This document shows, one piece after another, positions 1-7,082 of a stretch of 33,615 bases of DNA. A program made the position numbers and the translations under genes. The notes under the pieces were generated by a model. That model was not told where the DNA came from and searched no databases. It saw nothing but the letters and a program-made list of their open reading frames with translations. Origin of the DNA: Phycisphaera sp. (GTDB taxonomy: Bacteria > Planctomycetota > Phycisphaerae > Phycisphaerales > Phycisphaeraceae); the NCBI GenBank assembly GCA_016125215.1, contig WGMF01000058.1, positions 1-33,615 of the forward strand. Direction: 5' to 3'. Numbering within the stretch: the first letter of the stretch is position 1; the number at the start of each line of letters is the position of its first letter.

Positions 1-126
1 AACCCGCACAGACCCGGTAGACACGAACCGCGTGTGGTCAAACGAAGGAAAGACCGCTACAGCTACATGACCCAACCCCGCGACCAACTACGCAAACACC
101 TTGAAATCACAAGCGTTGCCGCTTAA
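1..126 (+). CDS. C-terminal end of an IS4-type transposase (partial at window edge)
   Basis: An open frame enters from the left edge and stops at TAA 124-126. It encodes about 41 residues that include RPGRHEPRVVKRR followed by KDRYSYMTQPRDQLRKHL. This basic RPGRxEPRxVKRR...MTxPR tail is typical of IS4-family DDE transposases, just after the catalytic domain. The catalytic residues lie outside the window, so neither intactness nor the exact group can be judged. No clear terminal inverted repeat was found in the 40 bases after the stop. The family call rests on recognition of the tail alone. Confidence 0.65.
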   Translation, partial: NPHRPGRHEPRVVKRRKDRYSYMTQPRDQLRKHLEITSVAA

Positions 127-167
127 GTTGATGGCGTTCGTTCCTGGAACCTTTTCTTATCTCACAG

Positions 168-740
168 TTACCGATTCATGGGGACCTGTCTTGCGGATCC
201 CGTGTTATGCGCACCGATCACGCGAAAAGCTACGACCTCTCCGTCTCGAATCGTCACTAAAAATTCTGTCACCCTACCGTCCTTGGTGTAGCGATTCATT
301 TGCCATGACTCCTCACCTTCGATTGAAGATACAAGCTTTTGGCTCCCACCGAGCGACATATGAGCCTCTTCCTTAGTCATGCCAAGCATAATCTCACGCT
401 CGCTGATTGCTCTCGCCACGGCTTGGGCTTTGGCAAGACGATTACGCGCCTCGGGGTCTTTCGATATTGAAAGTTTCAGCTCTTCCAATTCTTTCGCCAG
501 TTCATCACGCTCTTGAGTTACGCCCTTGAGTTCGGATTTTGTGTCACGCAACTGCTTGCCCAAACTCTCCAAGTCTGCCTCCATCCTCTCCACTTTGGCG
601 TAAAGGTTCGATGCCAGTTTACGAAGTGTGTCGGCATTGAATGAGCTTAAATCGGGTTCTTCTGCAACAGAGACAGTGAACGGCACAAGAGCAATAAGTA
701 CAGCGAACACAATAACGCACGGCTGATTCTTGCTGAACAT
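168..740 (-). CDS. Secreted coiled-coil protein with BamE/SmpA-like C-terminus
   Basis: This is a 190-aa protein. It begins with a Sec-type signal peptide (about residues 1-26, hydrophobic VIVFAVLIALVPFTVSVA, then EEP). Residues about 35-95 form a charged heptad-like coiled coil. The C-terminal part (about 115-175) reads MLGMTKEEAHMSLGGSQ...SWQMNRYTKDGRVTEFLVTIRDGEV, which resembles the small alpha/beta fold of BamE/SmpA-type lipoproteins (GMTxxEVxxxLG followed by a W/Y-containing strand), although no lipobox Cys is present. AGGAA about 7 bases upstream supports the start. The gene is visibly more AT-rich than the housekeeping genes and sits among mobile-element remnants, so it may be acquired. 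The cellular role is unknown. The fold call is by motif resemblance only. Confidence 0.65.
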   Translation of the reverse strand: MFSKNQPCVIVFAVLIALVPFTVSVAEEPDLSSFNADTLRKLASNLYAKVERMEADLESLGKQLRDTKSELKGVTQERDELAKELEELKLSISKDPEARNRLAKAQAVARAISEREIMLGMTKEEAHMSLGGSQKLVSSIEGEESWQMNRYTKDGRVTEFLVTIRDGEVVAFRVIGAHNTGSARQVPMNR

Positions 741-884
741 GACTAGTTCCTTTCTTTTCGTCGATGATGATGCCCACGGATATCGCCAACTCCGCTACAG
801 CCTGTTCCTCTGTCTCGGCCTTGACGTGATGAAATTGCCCGGTCTTGTCATCCTTCCTGGCGGGTGGCACTGCCTGCGGGTGCC

Positions 885-905
885 ACTGGCGGCTTGTCCG
901 CCAGT
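885..905. repeat. REP-like palindrome, copy 1 (3' side of the RAYT gene)
   Basis: A perfect 8-bp stem, ACTGGCGG (885-892) and CCGCCAGT (898-905), encloses the 5-base loop CTTGT. The same hairpin occurs at 1524-1544 in opposite orientation, each followed on its outward strand by GGCACCC. The two copies bracket the RAYT transposase gene. Confidence 0.8.
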
Positions 906-927
906 GATTAAGACACATGGAGTTCGA

Positions 928-1503
928 TCACCAACCGATTGGCCAGTCGTGTACCGTGGGAAGGTTTTCTTTTCTGTTGCCCGGATCATGGTAATGGTGC
1001 CAGCTTGACCAGTGCCACTCCGATTCACGGGGGACCAGTCCCCGTCGGACCGGGTTGGCGTGGATGTAGTTTATCACACTGTGCAAGGTGTCGGGGTCGG
1101 TGATGTTGCGGTCGTAGCCGGAGCCTTCCTGCCAGAATCGGAACGAGGATTTGCTGGGCCTTTCCGTGATGGTGAGTCGGCCAAGCAACGGGTCGTCGTG
1201 CAGTTGCATGAGTTGTTTGACCCGGTAGGAAAACGGTCTTTTGATGGCTGACAGGAACGGGCTGATCGTGGCATCGATACGGTTGGGGATTACCAGCAGA
1301 TGGACGTGTTCGGGCATGTAGACATAGGCCAGGAGGAGGAAACCCTGTCCCGTGGTGGCATTATCGATGGAATCGGAGAGGAGCTTACGATATGTGTCGT
1401 TCTGCAACAGGGGGAATCGACGGTAGCAGGAGAAGGTCAGTTCGTGGGCATGCCCGGGGTTGTCGATGTGTTTGACGAGCTTTCGATGGGACGGTGACGG
1501 CAT
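928..1503 (-). CDS. REP-associated tyrosine transposase (RAYT, Y1_Tnp family)
   Basis: This 191-aa HUH-type single-strand transposase is related to IS200/IS605 TnpA. Visible features are the HUH metal motif in MPEHVHLLV, preceded by the HxxTFSCYRRFPLL strand, and the INYIHANPVRRGLV segment typical of RAYTs. A longer frame runs to 1611, but its first 36 residues are translated from the adjacent palindrome and have no family resemblance, so the Met at 1501-1503 (MPSPSHRK) is preferred. No good ribosome site is visible. RAYTs bind and cleave REP hairpins, and this gene is flanked by two inverted REP-like hairpins within about 25 bp of its ends. The frame is intact. The exact catalytic Tyr was not assigned. 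Confidence 0.9.
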   Translation of the reverse strand: MPSPSHRKLVKHIDNPGHAHELTFSCYRRFPLLQNDTYRKLLSDSIDNATTGQGFLLLAYVYMPEHVHLLVIPNRIDATISPFLSAIKRPFSYRVKQLMQLHDDPLLGRLTITERPSKSSFRFWQEGSGYDRNITDPDTLHSVINYIHANPVRRGLVPRESEWHWSSWHHYHDPGNRKENLPTVHDWPIGW

Positions 1504-1523
1504 GGTTGACGGGAAGTTAAAGC

Positions 1524-1544
1524 ACTGGCGGGCAAGCCGCCAGT
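1524..1544. repeat. REP-like palindrome, copy 2 (5' side of the RAYT gene)
   Basis: The hairpin has stem ACTGGCGG (1524-1531), loop GCAAG and stem CCGCCAGT (1537-1544), followed by GGCACCC. It is identical in both stems to copy 1 but in the opposite orientation. A degenerate tail at 1558-1595 holds two copies of GTGGCATCC. The arrangement resembles a REP-RAYT-REP unit. Confidence 0.8.
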
Positions 1545-1626
1545 GGCACCCATAGCCTGTGGCATCCATTACTGAGTGGCATCCAAAGCCAGTGGTGCCG
1601 TTAACGCACACTTCCGGGGGCGGGGG

Positions 1627-3285
1627 TTACCAATCCTTCCCGCCTTTACGGCTTCCGCAGAAGTGGACTTCCAACCCGAGAGCGGCGGCGGTGGCGGCTT
1701 TGACGTAGGCCGCTTCGTCGGCTTCTTTCGCACTGTTGGCGTAGGCCACCTGGATGTGGTTGGCCTGGTGTTTGGCCATCATCTTGTCGCGGTCCACACC
1801 ATACGTCACCGCGTGCATGATCGGCCACTGGTAGGTGGTGGCCTGCCAGCGGCGGTCGGTTTCGCTTTGGGGCAGTTCGACGACGCCCGCGCGGCCGACG
1901 TCCATGCAGAGTTTGCCGCCCTTGTTGTCGCCCTCGACGTAGATGCGTGACCAGACGATCTCGCCGGGCTTGGCGATGCCGCGCAGGGTGCCGCCGCCCT
2001 TGGGGAAGTACATGTTGGGCTGACGGAGGCTGTCGGAGCCGCCCCATCCGCCGACGTGGTGCGCGGGCGGGGCCGAGCCGGAGATGAGGAAGACCCAGAC
2101 GTAGTCTTTGACCGTGCCGGAGGCGTCGAAGTCGCCCCAGCGCAGGTCGTGGAGCGTGTTCTCGACGGGTTGGCCCAGGGCTTTGTGGATGCGGTAGGTC
2201 AATAGGCCGTCGAGGCCGGCACACTCGTCGACTTCGTTGAAGTGCGGGATGGGTTCGCCGTCGCGGATGATGCGGTAGTGGTCGCGTGACCAGACGGGCG
2301 GGCGGTCGGAATTGTTGAGCGTGCCTTCCACCAGGTCAGAAGCGGGCATCAAATCCTTGAGGCCCTGCTGGTATTGGATGCCGATGGTGTGGCAGCCGAA
2401 GTCGTCGGCGATGCGGACGGCGGCGATGTACATCTTGCACTGCCAGCGGACCTGGTTGTCGGTGAGGTGTTCCCACTCATCGGGGCCGGTGTGGAAGACG
2501 AAGCCGCGCTCGCCCATCCACCATCGGATGTCGTCGGCTTCCTTGTCGGTGACTTGTGTCGCTTCGTAGTAGAGGGCGGACTGGCTCATGCGTTCCTTGA
2601 AGACGCCGGTCTGGTGGAGCAGGTGGTCGGGGATGATGGCGTTGAACATGCCCATGCAGCCCTCGTCGAAGACGCCCATGATGGCCTTGGTGTGCTGGAG
2701 TTGTTTGGCCAATTCTTCGCCGAGCTTTTTGGCTTTGCTGGGGAGTTTGACGTGTTTGAGCTTGGTGACGTGGGGTGTGCGGTGCGGGGCGTAGCCGTCG
2801 GCGAGCCACTTGCGGATGGTTTTTTTGAAGAGGTCGTCGGTGAAATCGTCGGACCAGATGGTGGAATACTTGACGCCGGCTTTGGTGAGTGAGCCGTTGA
2901 GGTTGAGCATGCCGACGAGGCCGGGCCAGGTGCCGGACCAGTTGGCGACGGTGAGGATGGGGCCCTGGTGGGAGATCAAACCGTGCAGCAGGTGGTGGGA
3001 GTATTGCCAGACGCACTCAGCGACGACGAGGGGGGCCTTGGGGTCGATGCCTGCGAAGACGCACATGCCTTCTTTCTGTGAGCTGATAAAGCCGTGGCCG
3101 ACTTCGGGCTTGTAGGGGTGGGCACGGACGAGTTCGTAGCCCTCGTCGGCAAAGGCGCGGGCCAGGGTCTCTTCCATCTTGGCCTGCTCGGGCCAGCAAC
3201 GCTGGTTCGCAGACTCGCGCAGGTCGCCGTTGGCAACGAGCTGGATTTTCTTGCCTTTGACACGGGGCGTATGGGGCTTGGACAT
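1627..3285 (-). CDS. L-fucose/L-arabinose isomerase-like protein
   Basis: This 552-aa protein has the look of the fucose/arabinose isomerase superfamily, which interconverts aldoses and ketoses with a divalent metal. Visible segments include [16 protein letters not shown] (about residues 180-195), [18 protein letters not shown] and [11 protein letters not shown] in the middle, and a C-terminal domain ending with [14 protein letters not shown], like the isomerase C-terminal domain. The frame is open to 3459, but [13 protein letters not shown] at 3285 is chosen because GGAG lies 9 bases upstream and the extension is unlike any protein. The substrate cannot be deduced, and the protein may be one of the planctomycete paralogues of unproved activity. 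A repeat element (3351-3513) lies immediately upstream, so it is probably transcribed apart from the arginine genes. Confidence 0.72.
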   Translation of the reverse strand: MSKPHTPRVKGKKIQLVANGDLRESANQRCWPEQAKMEETLARAFADEGYELVRAHPYKPEVGHGFISSQKEGMCVFAGIDPKAPLVVAECVWQYSHHLLHGLISHQGPILTVANWSGTWPGLVGMLNLNGSLTKAGVKYSTIWSDDFTDDLFKKTIRKWLADGYAPHRTPHVTKLKHVKLPSKAKKLGEELAKQLQHTKAIMGVFDEGCMGMFNAIIPDHLLHQTGVFKERMSQSALYYEATQVTDKEADDIRWWMGERGFVFHTGPDEWEHLTDNQVRWQCKMYIAAVRIADDFGCHTIGIQYQQGLKDLMPASDLVEGTLNNSDRPPVWSRDHYRIIRDGEPIPHFNEVDECAGLDGLLTYRIHKALGQPVENTLHDLRWGDFDASGTVKDYVWVFLISGSAPPAHHVGGWGGSDSLRQPNMYFPKGGGTLRGIAKPGEIVWSRIYVEGDNKGGKLCMDVGRAGVVELPQSETDRRWQATTYQWPIMHAVTYGVDRDKMMAKHQANHIQVAYANSAKEADEAAYVKAATAAALGLEVHFCGSRKGGKDW

Positions 3286-3350
3286 GGTGTGTGGCTCCGG
3301 GATTAGAACCTGACAGGATACCGCGCCGGGAAGAAGACTCAATCCGGAGT

Positions 3351-3513
3351 TAGCCGCAGATGAACGCAGATGGGGCAGAGAATGGATGATGTCAGGAAGC
3401 AGGCCATTGATACTTGATGGTCGCAGAGAGTGCGTGGTGGCAATGGTCTCTGCCGCCAACTCCGAACTCCTCTCCTGCTCCTATCCGCGTTTATCTGCGT
3501 TCATTTGCGGCTA
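3351..3513. repeat. Modular inverted-repeat element A (non-coding)
   Basis: The left arm starts TAGC and then has 10-bp units CGCAGATGAA (3355-3364) and CGCAGATGGG (3365-3374). The right arm, read on the minus strand, is TAGC followed by CGCAAATGAA (3500-3509), CGCAGATAAA (3490-3499) and CGCGGATAGG (3480-3489). The outer 21 bases of the arms match at 20 positions. Inner modules are AATGGATGATGTCAG (3381-3395) on the left and, on the minus strand, two 7-bp units GGAGTTC/GGAGTTG on the right. The centre has no credible gene. The element fills the gap between the isomerase gene and the 160-aa gene, ending 9 bases short of the latter's stop codon. Confidence 0.85.
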
Positions 3514-3522
3514 CTTCCCGGC

Positions 3523-4005
3523 TTACCCCACGTCGGGTTCGACCTGTGTCACCACGGCCCGCAGGTAGGCGTCGAGGTAGCGCTCGGTGAAGAGCTCGAG
3601 GGCCTTGACGGTCAGGTCGTGGTCCATGCCCCAGACCGCGACGCGGAGGTGTACGAACTCGGGGTCGAGTTGGATGACCATCTTGTGTTCCTGAAGCATG
3701 GCGGGTTCGAGCTTCTGGGCGTAATATTGCGACAGCGCGTTGACGCCGGGGCCGCCGATGCTGATGGTCGGGCGGGACTGGAGGTCTTCCTGGTTGACGT
3801 ACCACAGGTCGGTGCAGACGACGGGTTCGACACGGATGTTCAAGGCGGGCTGGTGGTCTTTGAGCCAGTGGAGGATGCCCTCGCGCAGCGCGTATGCGAG
3901 CGGGCGGTCGGCGGTCTCGGCGCGGAGGTGGGCGCCGACGACGATGAGGAGCAGGTTGGTGGTGTCCACCTGTTTGGGCGCGGGTTGTGGGGATTCTTCG
4001 GGCAT
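3523..4005 (-). CDS. Hypothetical protein of 160 aa downstream of argF
   Basis: I do not recognise this protein. It is a soluble-looking 160-aa polypeptide with no signal peptide or membrane segment. It has a short Pro-rich start (MPEESPQPAPKQ), then NLLLIVVGAHLRAETADRPLAY, a central WYVNQEDLQSRPTISIGGPG segment, and HLRVAVWGMDHDLTVKALEL before the C-terminus. The start at 4005 is chosen because the longer frame reads through the repeat arm at 4023-4051. It follows argF on the same strand, but the gap is entirely occupied by repeat element D, which could hold its promoter (4083-4111). The GGPG turn and alternating hydrophobic segments suggest an alpha/beta fold. Any role in arginine metabolism would be guesswork. 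Confidence 0.75.
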   Translation of the reverse strand: MPEESPQPAPKQVDTTNLLLIVVGAHLRAETADRPLAYALREGILHWLKDHQPALNIRVEPVVCTDLWYVNQEDLQSRPTISIGGPGVNALSQYYAQKLEPAMLQEHKMVIQLDPEFVHLRVAVWGMDHDLTVKALELFTERYLDAYLRAVVTQVEPDVG

Positions 4006-4241
4006 GAGTAGAGTAGTGAGTTCTCGCGAAGCTCGCGAAGAGCGCGAAGATATAAATGGGTCTAGGGTCTGGGATCTGGGGGCTGATATTTCAGTTGACA
4101 CTTGTTTTCAAGTTGCATTATTTACACACGCCGTACCTTTGCCATACAAGCAATCTAAACAGCACCGCATTGATCAGCCCTTAGACCTCAGACCCTCTCG
4201 TATTACTTCGCGTCCTTCGCGAGCTTCGCGAGACTCTACTC
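4006..4241. repeat. Modular inverted-repeat element D
   Basis: The outer tip GAGTAGAGT (4006-4014) is mirrored by ACTCTACTC (4233-4241). Next come three 9-bp units on the left, CGCGAAGCT, CGCGAAGAG and CGCGAAGAT (4025-4051), and three on the minus strand on the right, CGCGAAGCT, CGCGAAGGA and CGCGAAGTA (4230 down to 4204). Inside these are 7-bp units: GGTCTAG, GGTCTGG, GATCTGG, GGGCTGA from about 4059 on the plus strand and GGTCTGA, GGTCTAA, GGGCTGA from about 4194 on the minus strand. The element begins directly after the start codon boundary of the 160-aa gene and contains the argF stop codon (4236-4238). Confidence 0.85.
4083..4111 (-). promoter_or_regulatory. Possible promoter inside element D
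   Basis: On the minus strand TTGAAA (4111-4106) and TATCAG (4088-4083) are separated by 17 bases. They match the sigma-70 consensus at 5 of 6 and 4 of 6 positions. This could start transcription of the 160-aa gene, with a leader that includes one repeat arm. There is no support beyond the match. Confidence 0.35.
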
Positions 4242-5174
4242 GCCCATCAACACCGCAAGCAGGCCCTTTTGAGCGTGCAACCTGTTGTGGGCCTGTGGGA
4301 ACACCCGGCTGCGCGGGCCGTCCATCACGCTGTCGGTGATCTCGATGCCGCGGTAGGCGGGCAGGCAGTGGAGGACGATGGCGTGCCTGGGTGCGGCGGC
4401 TAACAACCTGTCATTGACCTCGTACCCCGCAAAGGCACGGAGGCGTTCTTGTTTTTCCTGCTCCTGGCCCATCGAGACCCAGGTGTCGGTGTAGATCGCG
4501 TCGGCGTAATGGACCGCCGCAATCGGGTCGTGCGTCGTCTCGAAATTCATGCCCGGCACCTGCGACATGATGCGGTCGATGAACTGCGGTTCGAGTTCGT
4601 AACCGGGCGGCGTGGCAAGGATGAAATTCATGCCACACTTGCCGCAGAGCGTGGCCAGCGAACGCGCGACGTTGTTGCCGTCGCCCACGTATGCCAGCGT
4701 CTTGCCCGAGAGCGCGACGGGGTCGGTCTGACCCGGGCAGAATTCGTCCATCATGGTCATGGCGTCGGCCAGGGCCTGGCAGGGGTGTGAGTAATCACTG
4801 AGCATGTTGACGACGGGGACGGCGCTGTGCTGCGCGAGCTCGGTGAGCTTGGCGTGCTCGAAGACACGCGCCGCGATGCCCTGCACCATGCCCGAGAGCA
4901 CACGCGCGATGTCCGCAACCGATTCACGTTTGCCCAGGCCGACCTCTTTGTCGGTGAGCACGATGGCGTGGCCGCCGAGTTCGTTCATCGCCTGCTCGAA
5001 ACTCACGCGCGTGCGCAGGCTGGGTTTCTCGAAGATCATCGCCAGCGTCTTGCCCAGGAGCACCGTGCGGGTGGACTCTTTACGCTCCCGCCTTGCGCGC
5101 AGGGCAAAGGCCTGCGCGAAGATTCTCCGCAGCGTGTCGGACGGGGTGTCGGCGATGGAGACGAAGTGGGGCAT
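4236..5174 (-). CDS. argF: Ornithine carbamoyltransferase
   Basis: This 312-aa cytoplasmic enzyme makes citrulline from ornithine and carbamoyl phosphate in arginine synthesis. The carbamoyl-phosphate loop is SLRTR (residues 52-56), followed by HPCQALADAMT, DTWVSMGQE and the ornithine-loop motif HCLPAYRG, where most family members have HCLPAHRG. The length is normal for the family. The start MPHFVSIADTPSDT fits the family, but it is preceded by a C run and heptamer repeats with no ribosome site. It lies downstream of argB on the same strand, with repeat element E in between, and its stop codon is inside element D. Arginine biosynthesis is therefore linear here, but every gap is filled with repeat DNA. 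Confidence 0.95.
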   Translation of the reverse strand: MPHFVSIADTPSDTLRRIFAQAFALRARRERKESTRTVLLGKTLAMIFEKPSLRTRVSFEQAMNELGGHAIVLTDKEVGLGKRESVADIARVLSGMVQGIAARVFEHAKLTELAQHSAVPVVNMLSDYSHPCQALADAMTMMDEFCPGQTDPVALSGKTLAYVGDGNNVARSLATLCGKCGMNFILATPPGYELEPQFIDRIMSQVPGMNFETTHDPIAAVHYADAIYTDTWVSMGQEQEKQERLRAFAGYEVNDRLLAAAPRHAIVLHCLPAYRGIEITDSVMDGPRSRVFPQAHNRLHAQKGLLAVLMGE

Positions 5175-5182
5175 GGGGGGGG

Positions 5183-5317
5183 ATGTCTAATGTCTGATGT
5201 CTGATGTCTGATGTTTTATGTTTTATGTCGGAACGGAATGGATGATGGATGATGTCAGCTTGAAGTTGTATCTCATCGGTCTATTCCCTAGATTTCAAAC
5301 CTCAGACCTTAGACCCT
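5183..5317. repeat. Heptamer-repeat element E between argB and argF
   Basis: From 5183 a 7-bp tandem runs for about 49 bases: ATGTCTA, three ATGTCTG, two ATGTTTT, ATGTCGG. Three more in-register heptamers follow at 5238-5258 (ATGGATG twice, then ATGTCAG). Reading the minus strand from 5317 to 5286 gives GGTCTAA, GGTCTGA, GGTTTGA and AATCTAG, similar to the left array and nearly identical to the inner units of element D. There is no convincing 9- or 10-bp outer arm, so this may be a core-only or decayed relative of elements A to D. Confidence 0.7.
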
Positions 5318-5331
5318 GCTTCCATCCGCCA

Positions 5332-6216
5332 TCAAAGCACGATCTCGGTCCCGATGCCGCTGGTGGTGTAGACCTCTAGCAGGAGCGAGTGGGGGATTCG
5401 ACCGTCGATGATGTGGGCCTTGGAGACGCCGGCTTCGAGGGCGGTAAACGCGGCTTCGACTTTGGGCAGCATGCCGGCCGAGATGACGCCCTTCTCAACG
5501 AGCTCTTCGATCTGTCTCTTGGAGAGGTGGTTGGCTAACGTCGAAGCGTCCTCGCCCGTGCGGATGCCGTGCGTGTCGGAGACGAGGACGAGCTTTTCCG
5601 CTTTGATCGCGGCGGCGACGTGGCCTGCCACGCTGTCGGCGTTGATGTTGAGCTTGCCCCCGGAGGGGTCGCGGCCGATCGGTGCGATCACAGGGATGTA
5701 GTCCGCCTCGACCAGCGCGTGGACCAGCGGCGCGTTGACGCCCTCGACCTCGCCGACAAAGCCGATGTCGATCTTGCGTGACGCGCCGTCTTCGCCTTTG
5801 GTCTGTAGAAAAAGCCTCTTGCCGAACACGACGCAGCTCCGCAGCGTGTGCAGGCCGATGCCTTTGTGCTCGAAACTGTTGATGTCGTCGACGATCTGCT
5901 TGTTGACCTCGTTGACCAGCACGTGTTCAGCGATCGCCAGCGTGCGCTCGTCGGTGTACCGCCTGCCCTGAACGAACTGGGCCTCGAGGCCGGCCTTCTT
6001 CATCGCCTCGGTGATGCTCTTGCCCCCGCCGTGCACGATGATCGGCTTCATGCCCACCGCATCGAGAAAGCACACGTCCTGCACGAGGCTACGCAGCGTC
6101 GTCGGGTCGTCCATGATCGACCCGCCGACCTTCACGACGACGGTCTTGCCCTCGAACCGGCGGATGTATTCGTGGGCTTCGACAAGGGCGGCGGCTTTGG
6201 TGATGGCGTCGGTCAT
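5332..6216 (-). CDS. argB: Acetylglutamate kinase
   Basis: This 294-aa amino-acid-kinase-family enzyme phosphorylates N-acetylglutamate, the second step of arginine synthesis, and is often the arginine-feedback point. Visible motifs are the N-terminal VVKVGGSIMDD, IIVHGGGKSITEAMKKAG, the INADSVAGHVAAAIKAEKLVLVSD nucleotide-site region (shortened here), AGMLPKVEAA and the C-terminal GIGTEIV. The frame is open to 6429, but the extra 71 residues look random and overlap the divergent lipoprotein promoter, so MTDAITKAAALVEAHE at 6216 is preferred. The N-terminal helix before the kinase core is the kind used for hexamer formation and arginine sensing in other bacteria, which is inference here. It heads the argB-argF pair. 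Confidence 0.95.
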   Translation of the reverse strand: MTDAITKAAALVEAHEYIRRFEGKTVVVKVGGSIMDDPTTLRSLVQDVCFLDAVGMKPIIVHGGGKSITEAMKKAGLEAQFVQGRRYTDERTLAIAEHVLVNEVNKQIVDDINSFEHKGIGLHTLRSCVVFGKRLFLQTKGEDGASRKIDIGFVGEVEGVNAPLVHALVEADYIPVIAPIGRDPSGGKLNINADSVAGHVAAAIKAEKLVLVSDTHGIRTGEDASTLANHLSKRQIEELVEKGVISAGMLPKVEAAFTALEAGVSKAHIIDGRIPHSLLLEVYTTSGIGTEIVL

Positions 6217-6351
6217 GGGCTTTCGTGCGTATCGCGTGGGCGGGGTTGGGCGTTGAAAAAAAGCAAGCCCCCGATTCGGGAGCAAAGCGTGAGTGTATCT
6301 CTCACGGCGTTGCGTTGCAAAGCTTGTGTGCTGGTTGCCTTGCGAGCGCTG

Positions 6352-6360
6352 TGGTATGAT
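6352..6360 (+). promoter_or_regulatory. Extended -10 promoter of the lipoprotein gene
   Basis: TGGTATGAT is an extended -10 (TG, one base, then TATGAT, 5 of 6 to consensus). The -35 region is weak (CTGGTT 18 bases upstream). Transcription would start near 6367, about 25 bases before the ATG at 6392, with AAGGAG at 6379-6384 as ribosome site. Confidence 0.5.
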
Positions 6361-6391
6361 GCGTGTGGAGAGAAAAATAAGGAGCGACGCG

Positions 6392-7024
6392 ATGCCATTC
6401 AAAGCGGTGTGGATCATGATCGGGATCACGATGGCGCTGTGGCTTGGCGGGGCGCTGGGATGCGCTTCGCAGGACCACCCCGACCAGAACTACAAGACCC
6501 TCGAAGAAGACCGCCCGCAGTTCCAACCGCCCGACAGCGGCGGGGCAGCACCCGTCGAATCCACCACCGCCACAGCCCAGACCGACGCCGAAGGCCCCTC
6601 GCTCGTCGGCGTAGACCGTTCGCACTGGGACAAGACCACCGTTGGACCTGATGACGGTGTCACCCACCACCACCCGGTCTACTTCAAAGACTGCCCCATC
6701 CAGCACGACGAGATCGACCGTCTGCCGATTGTTCAACTCGACGCGCCAGGAAGCGACCCCGAAGCCGCCTACCGTGATGCCCTGTCCGGTGAAAGAGCGG
6801 GCTGGCTGCTCGACGGCAAGAATATTCTCGGGGCCTTTACGCAGCCGGTGAAGTTCGGTTTCGACCTGGGCACCTGGCCCGTCCACGCGGTGATCCAGCA
6901 CCCCTACAGCGACGTGACCACGCCGTCGTCTTGCGGGAAAGCCTGCGACGATTGCGGCGGCTGCGGCGGCTGCGGCGGCTGCGGTGATTGCGAAACCGAC
7001 GGTGCGTGTGACGAAGACCATTGA
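6392..7024 (+). CDS. Putative lipoprotein with Cys/Gly-rich tail
   Basis: This 210-aa protein is not recognised as a known family. It starts MPFKAVWIM with a hydrophobic signal to GALGC (Cys about residue 23), a loose lipobox, suggesting membrane anchoring. The middle is a Pro/Gln/Asp-rich linker, then a globular part with DGVTHHHPVYFKDC and LLDGKNILGAFTQPVKFGFDLGTWPVHAV. The C-terminus has Cys-rich CGKACDDCGGCGGCGGCGDC encoded by a 9-bp DNA tandem, ending in acidic residues, a plausible metal-binding tail. AAGGAG 7 bases before the ATG fixes the start, although the frame opens at 6293. It is flanked by its own promoter and terminator, so it is a single-gene unit. Function is unknown. Confidence 0.8.
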   Translation: MPFKAVWIMIGITMALWLGGALGCASQDHPDQNYKTLEEDRPQFQPPDSGGAAPVESTTATAQTDAEGPSLVGVDRSHWDKTTVGPDDGVTHHHPVYFKDCPIQHDEIDRLPIVQLDAPGSDPEAAYRDALSGERAGWLLDGKNILGAFTQPVKFGFDLGTWPVHAVIQHPYSDVTTPSSCGKACDDCGGCGGCGGCGDCETDGACDEDH

Positions 7025-7050
7025 TCGAATTAAAAAAAGACCATAACCCG

Positions 7051-7080
7051 ACGCGACCTTTCACGGGTCGCGTTTTTATT
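7051..7080 (+). terminator. Rho-independent terminator of the lipoprotein gene
   Basis: The 8-bp stem ACGCGACC (7051-7058) and GGTCGCGT (7066-7073) is followed by a T-rich run to 7080. It lies 27 bases after the stop codon and between two convergent genes. Confidence 0.85.
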
Positions 7081-7082
7081 GG

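Noticed and set aside
1504-1611. Longer N-terminus for the RAYT protein
   Set aside because: It would translate the REP palindrome and its degenerate tail, and no RAYT has such an extension.
5183-5258. CRISPR array
   Set aside because: The repeats are only 7 bp, contiguous and without spacers, and no cas gene is near. The same holds for the 9- and 10-bp arrays.
6217-6429. Longer N-terminus for ArgB
   Set aside because: It runs over the opposite promoter and start of the lipoprotein gene and has no family resemblance.
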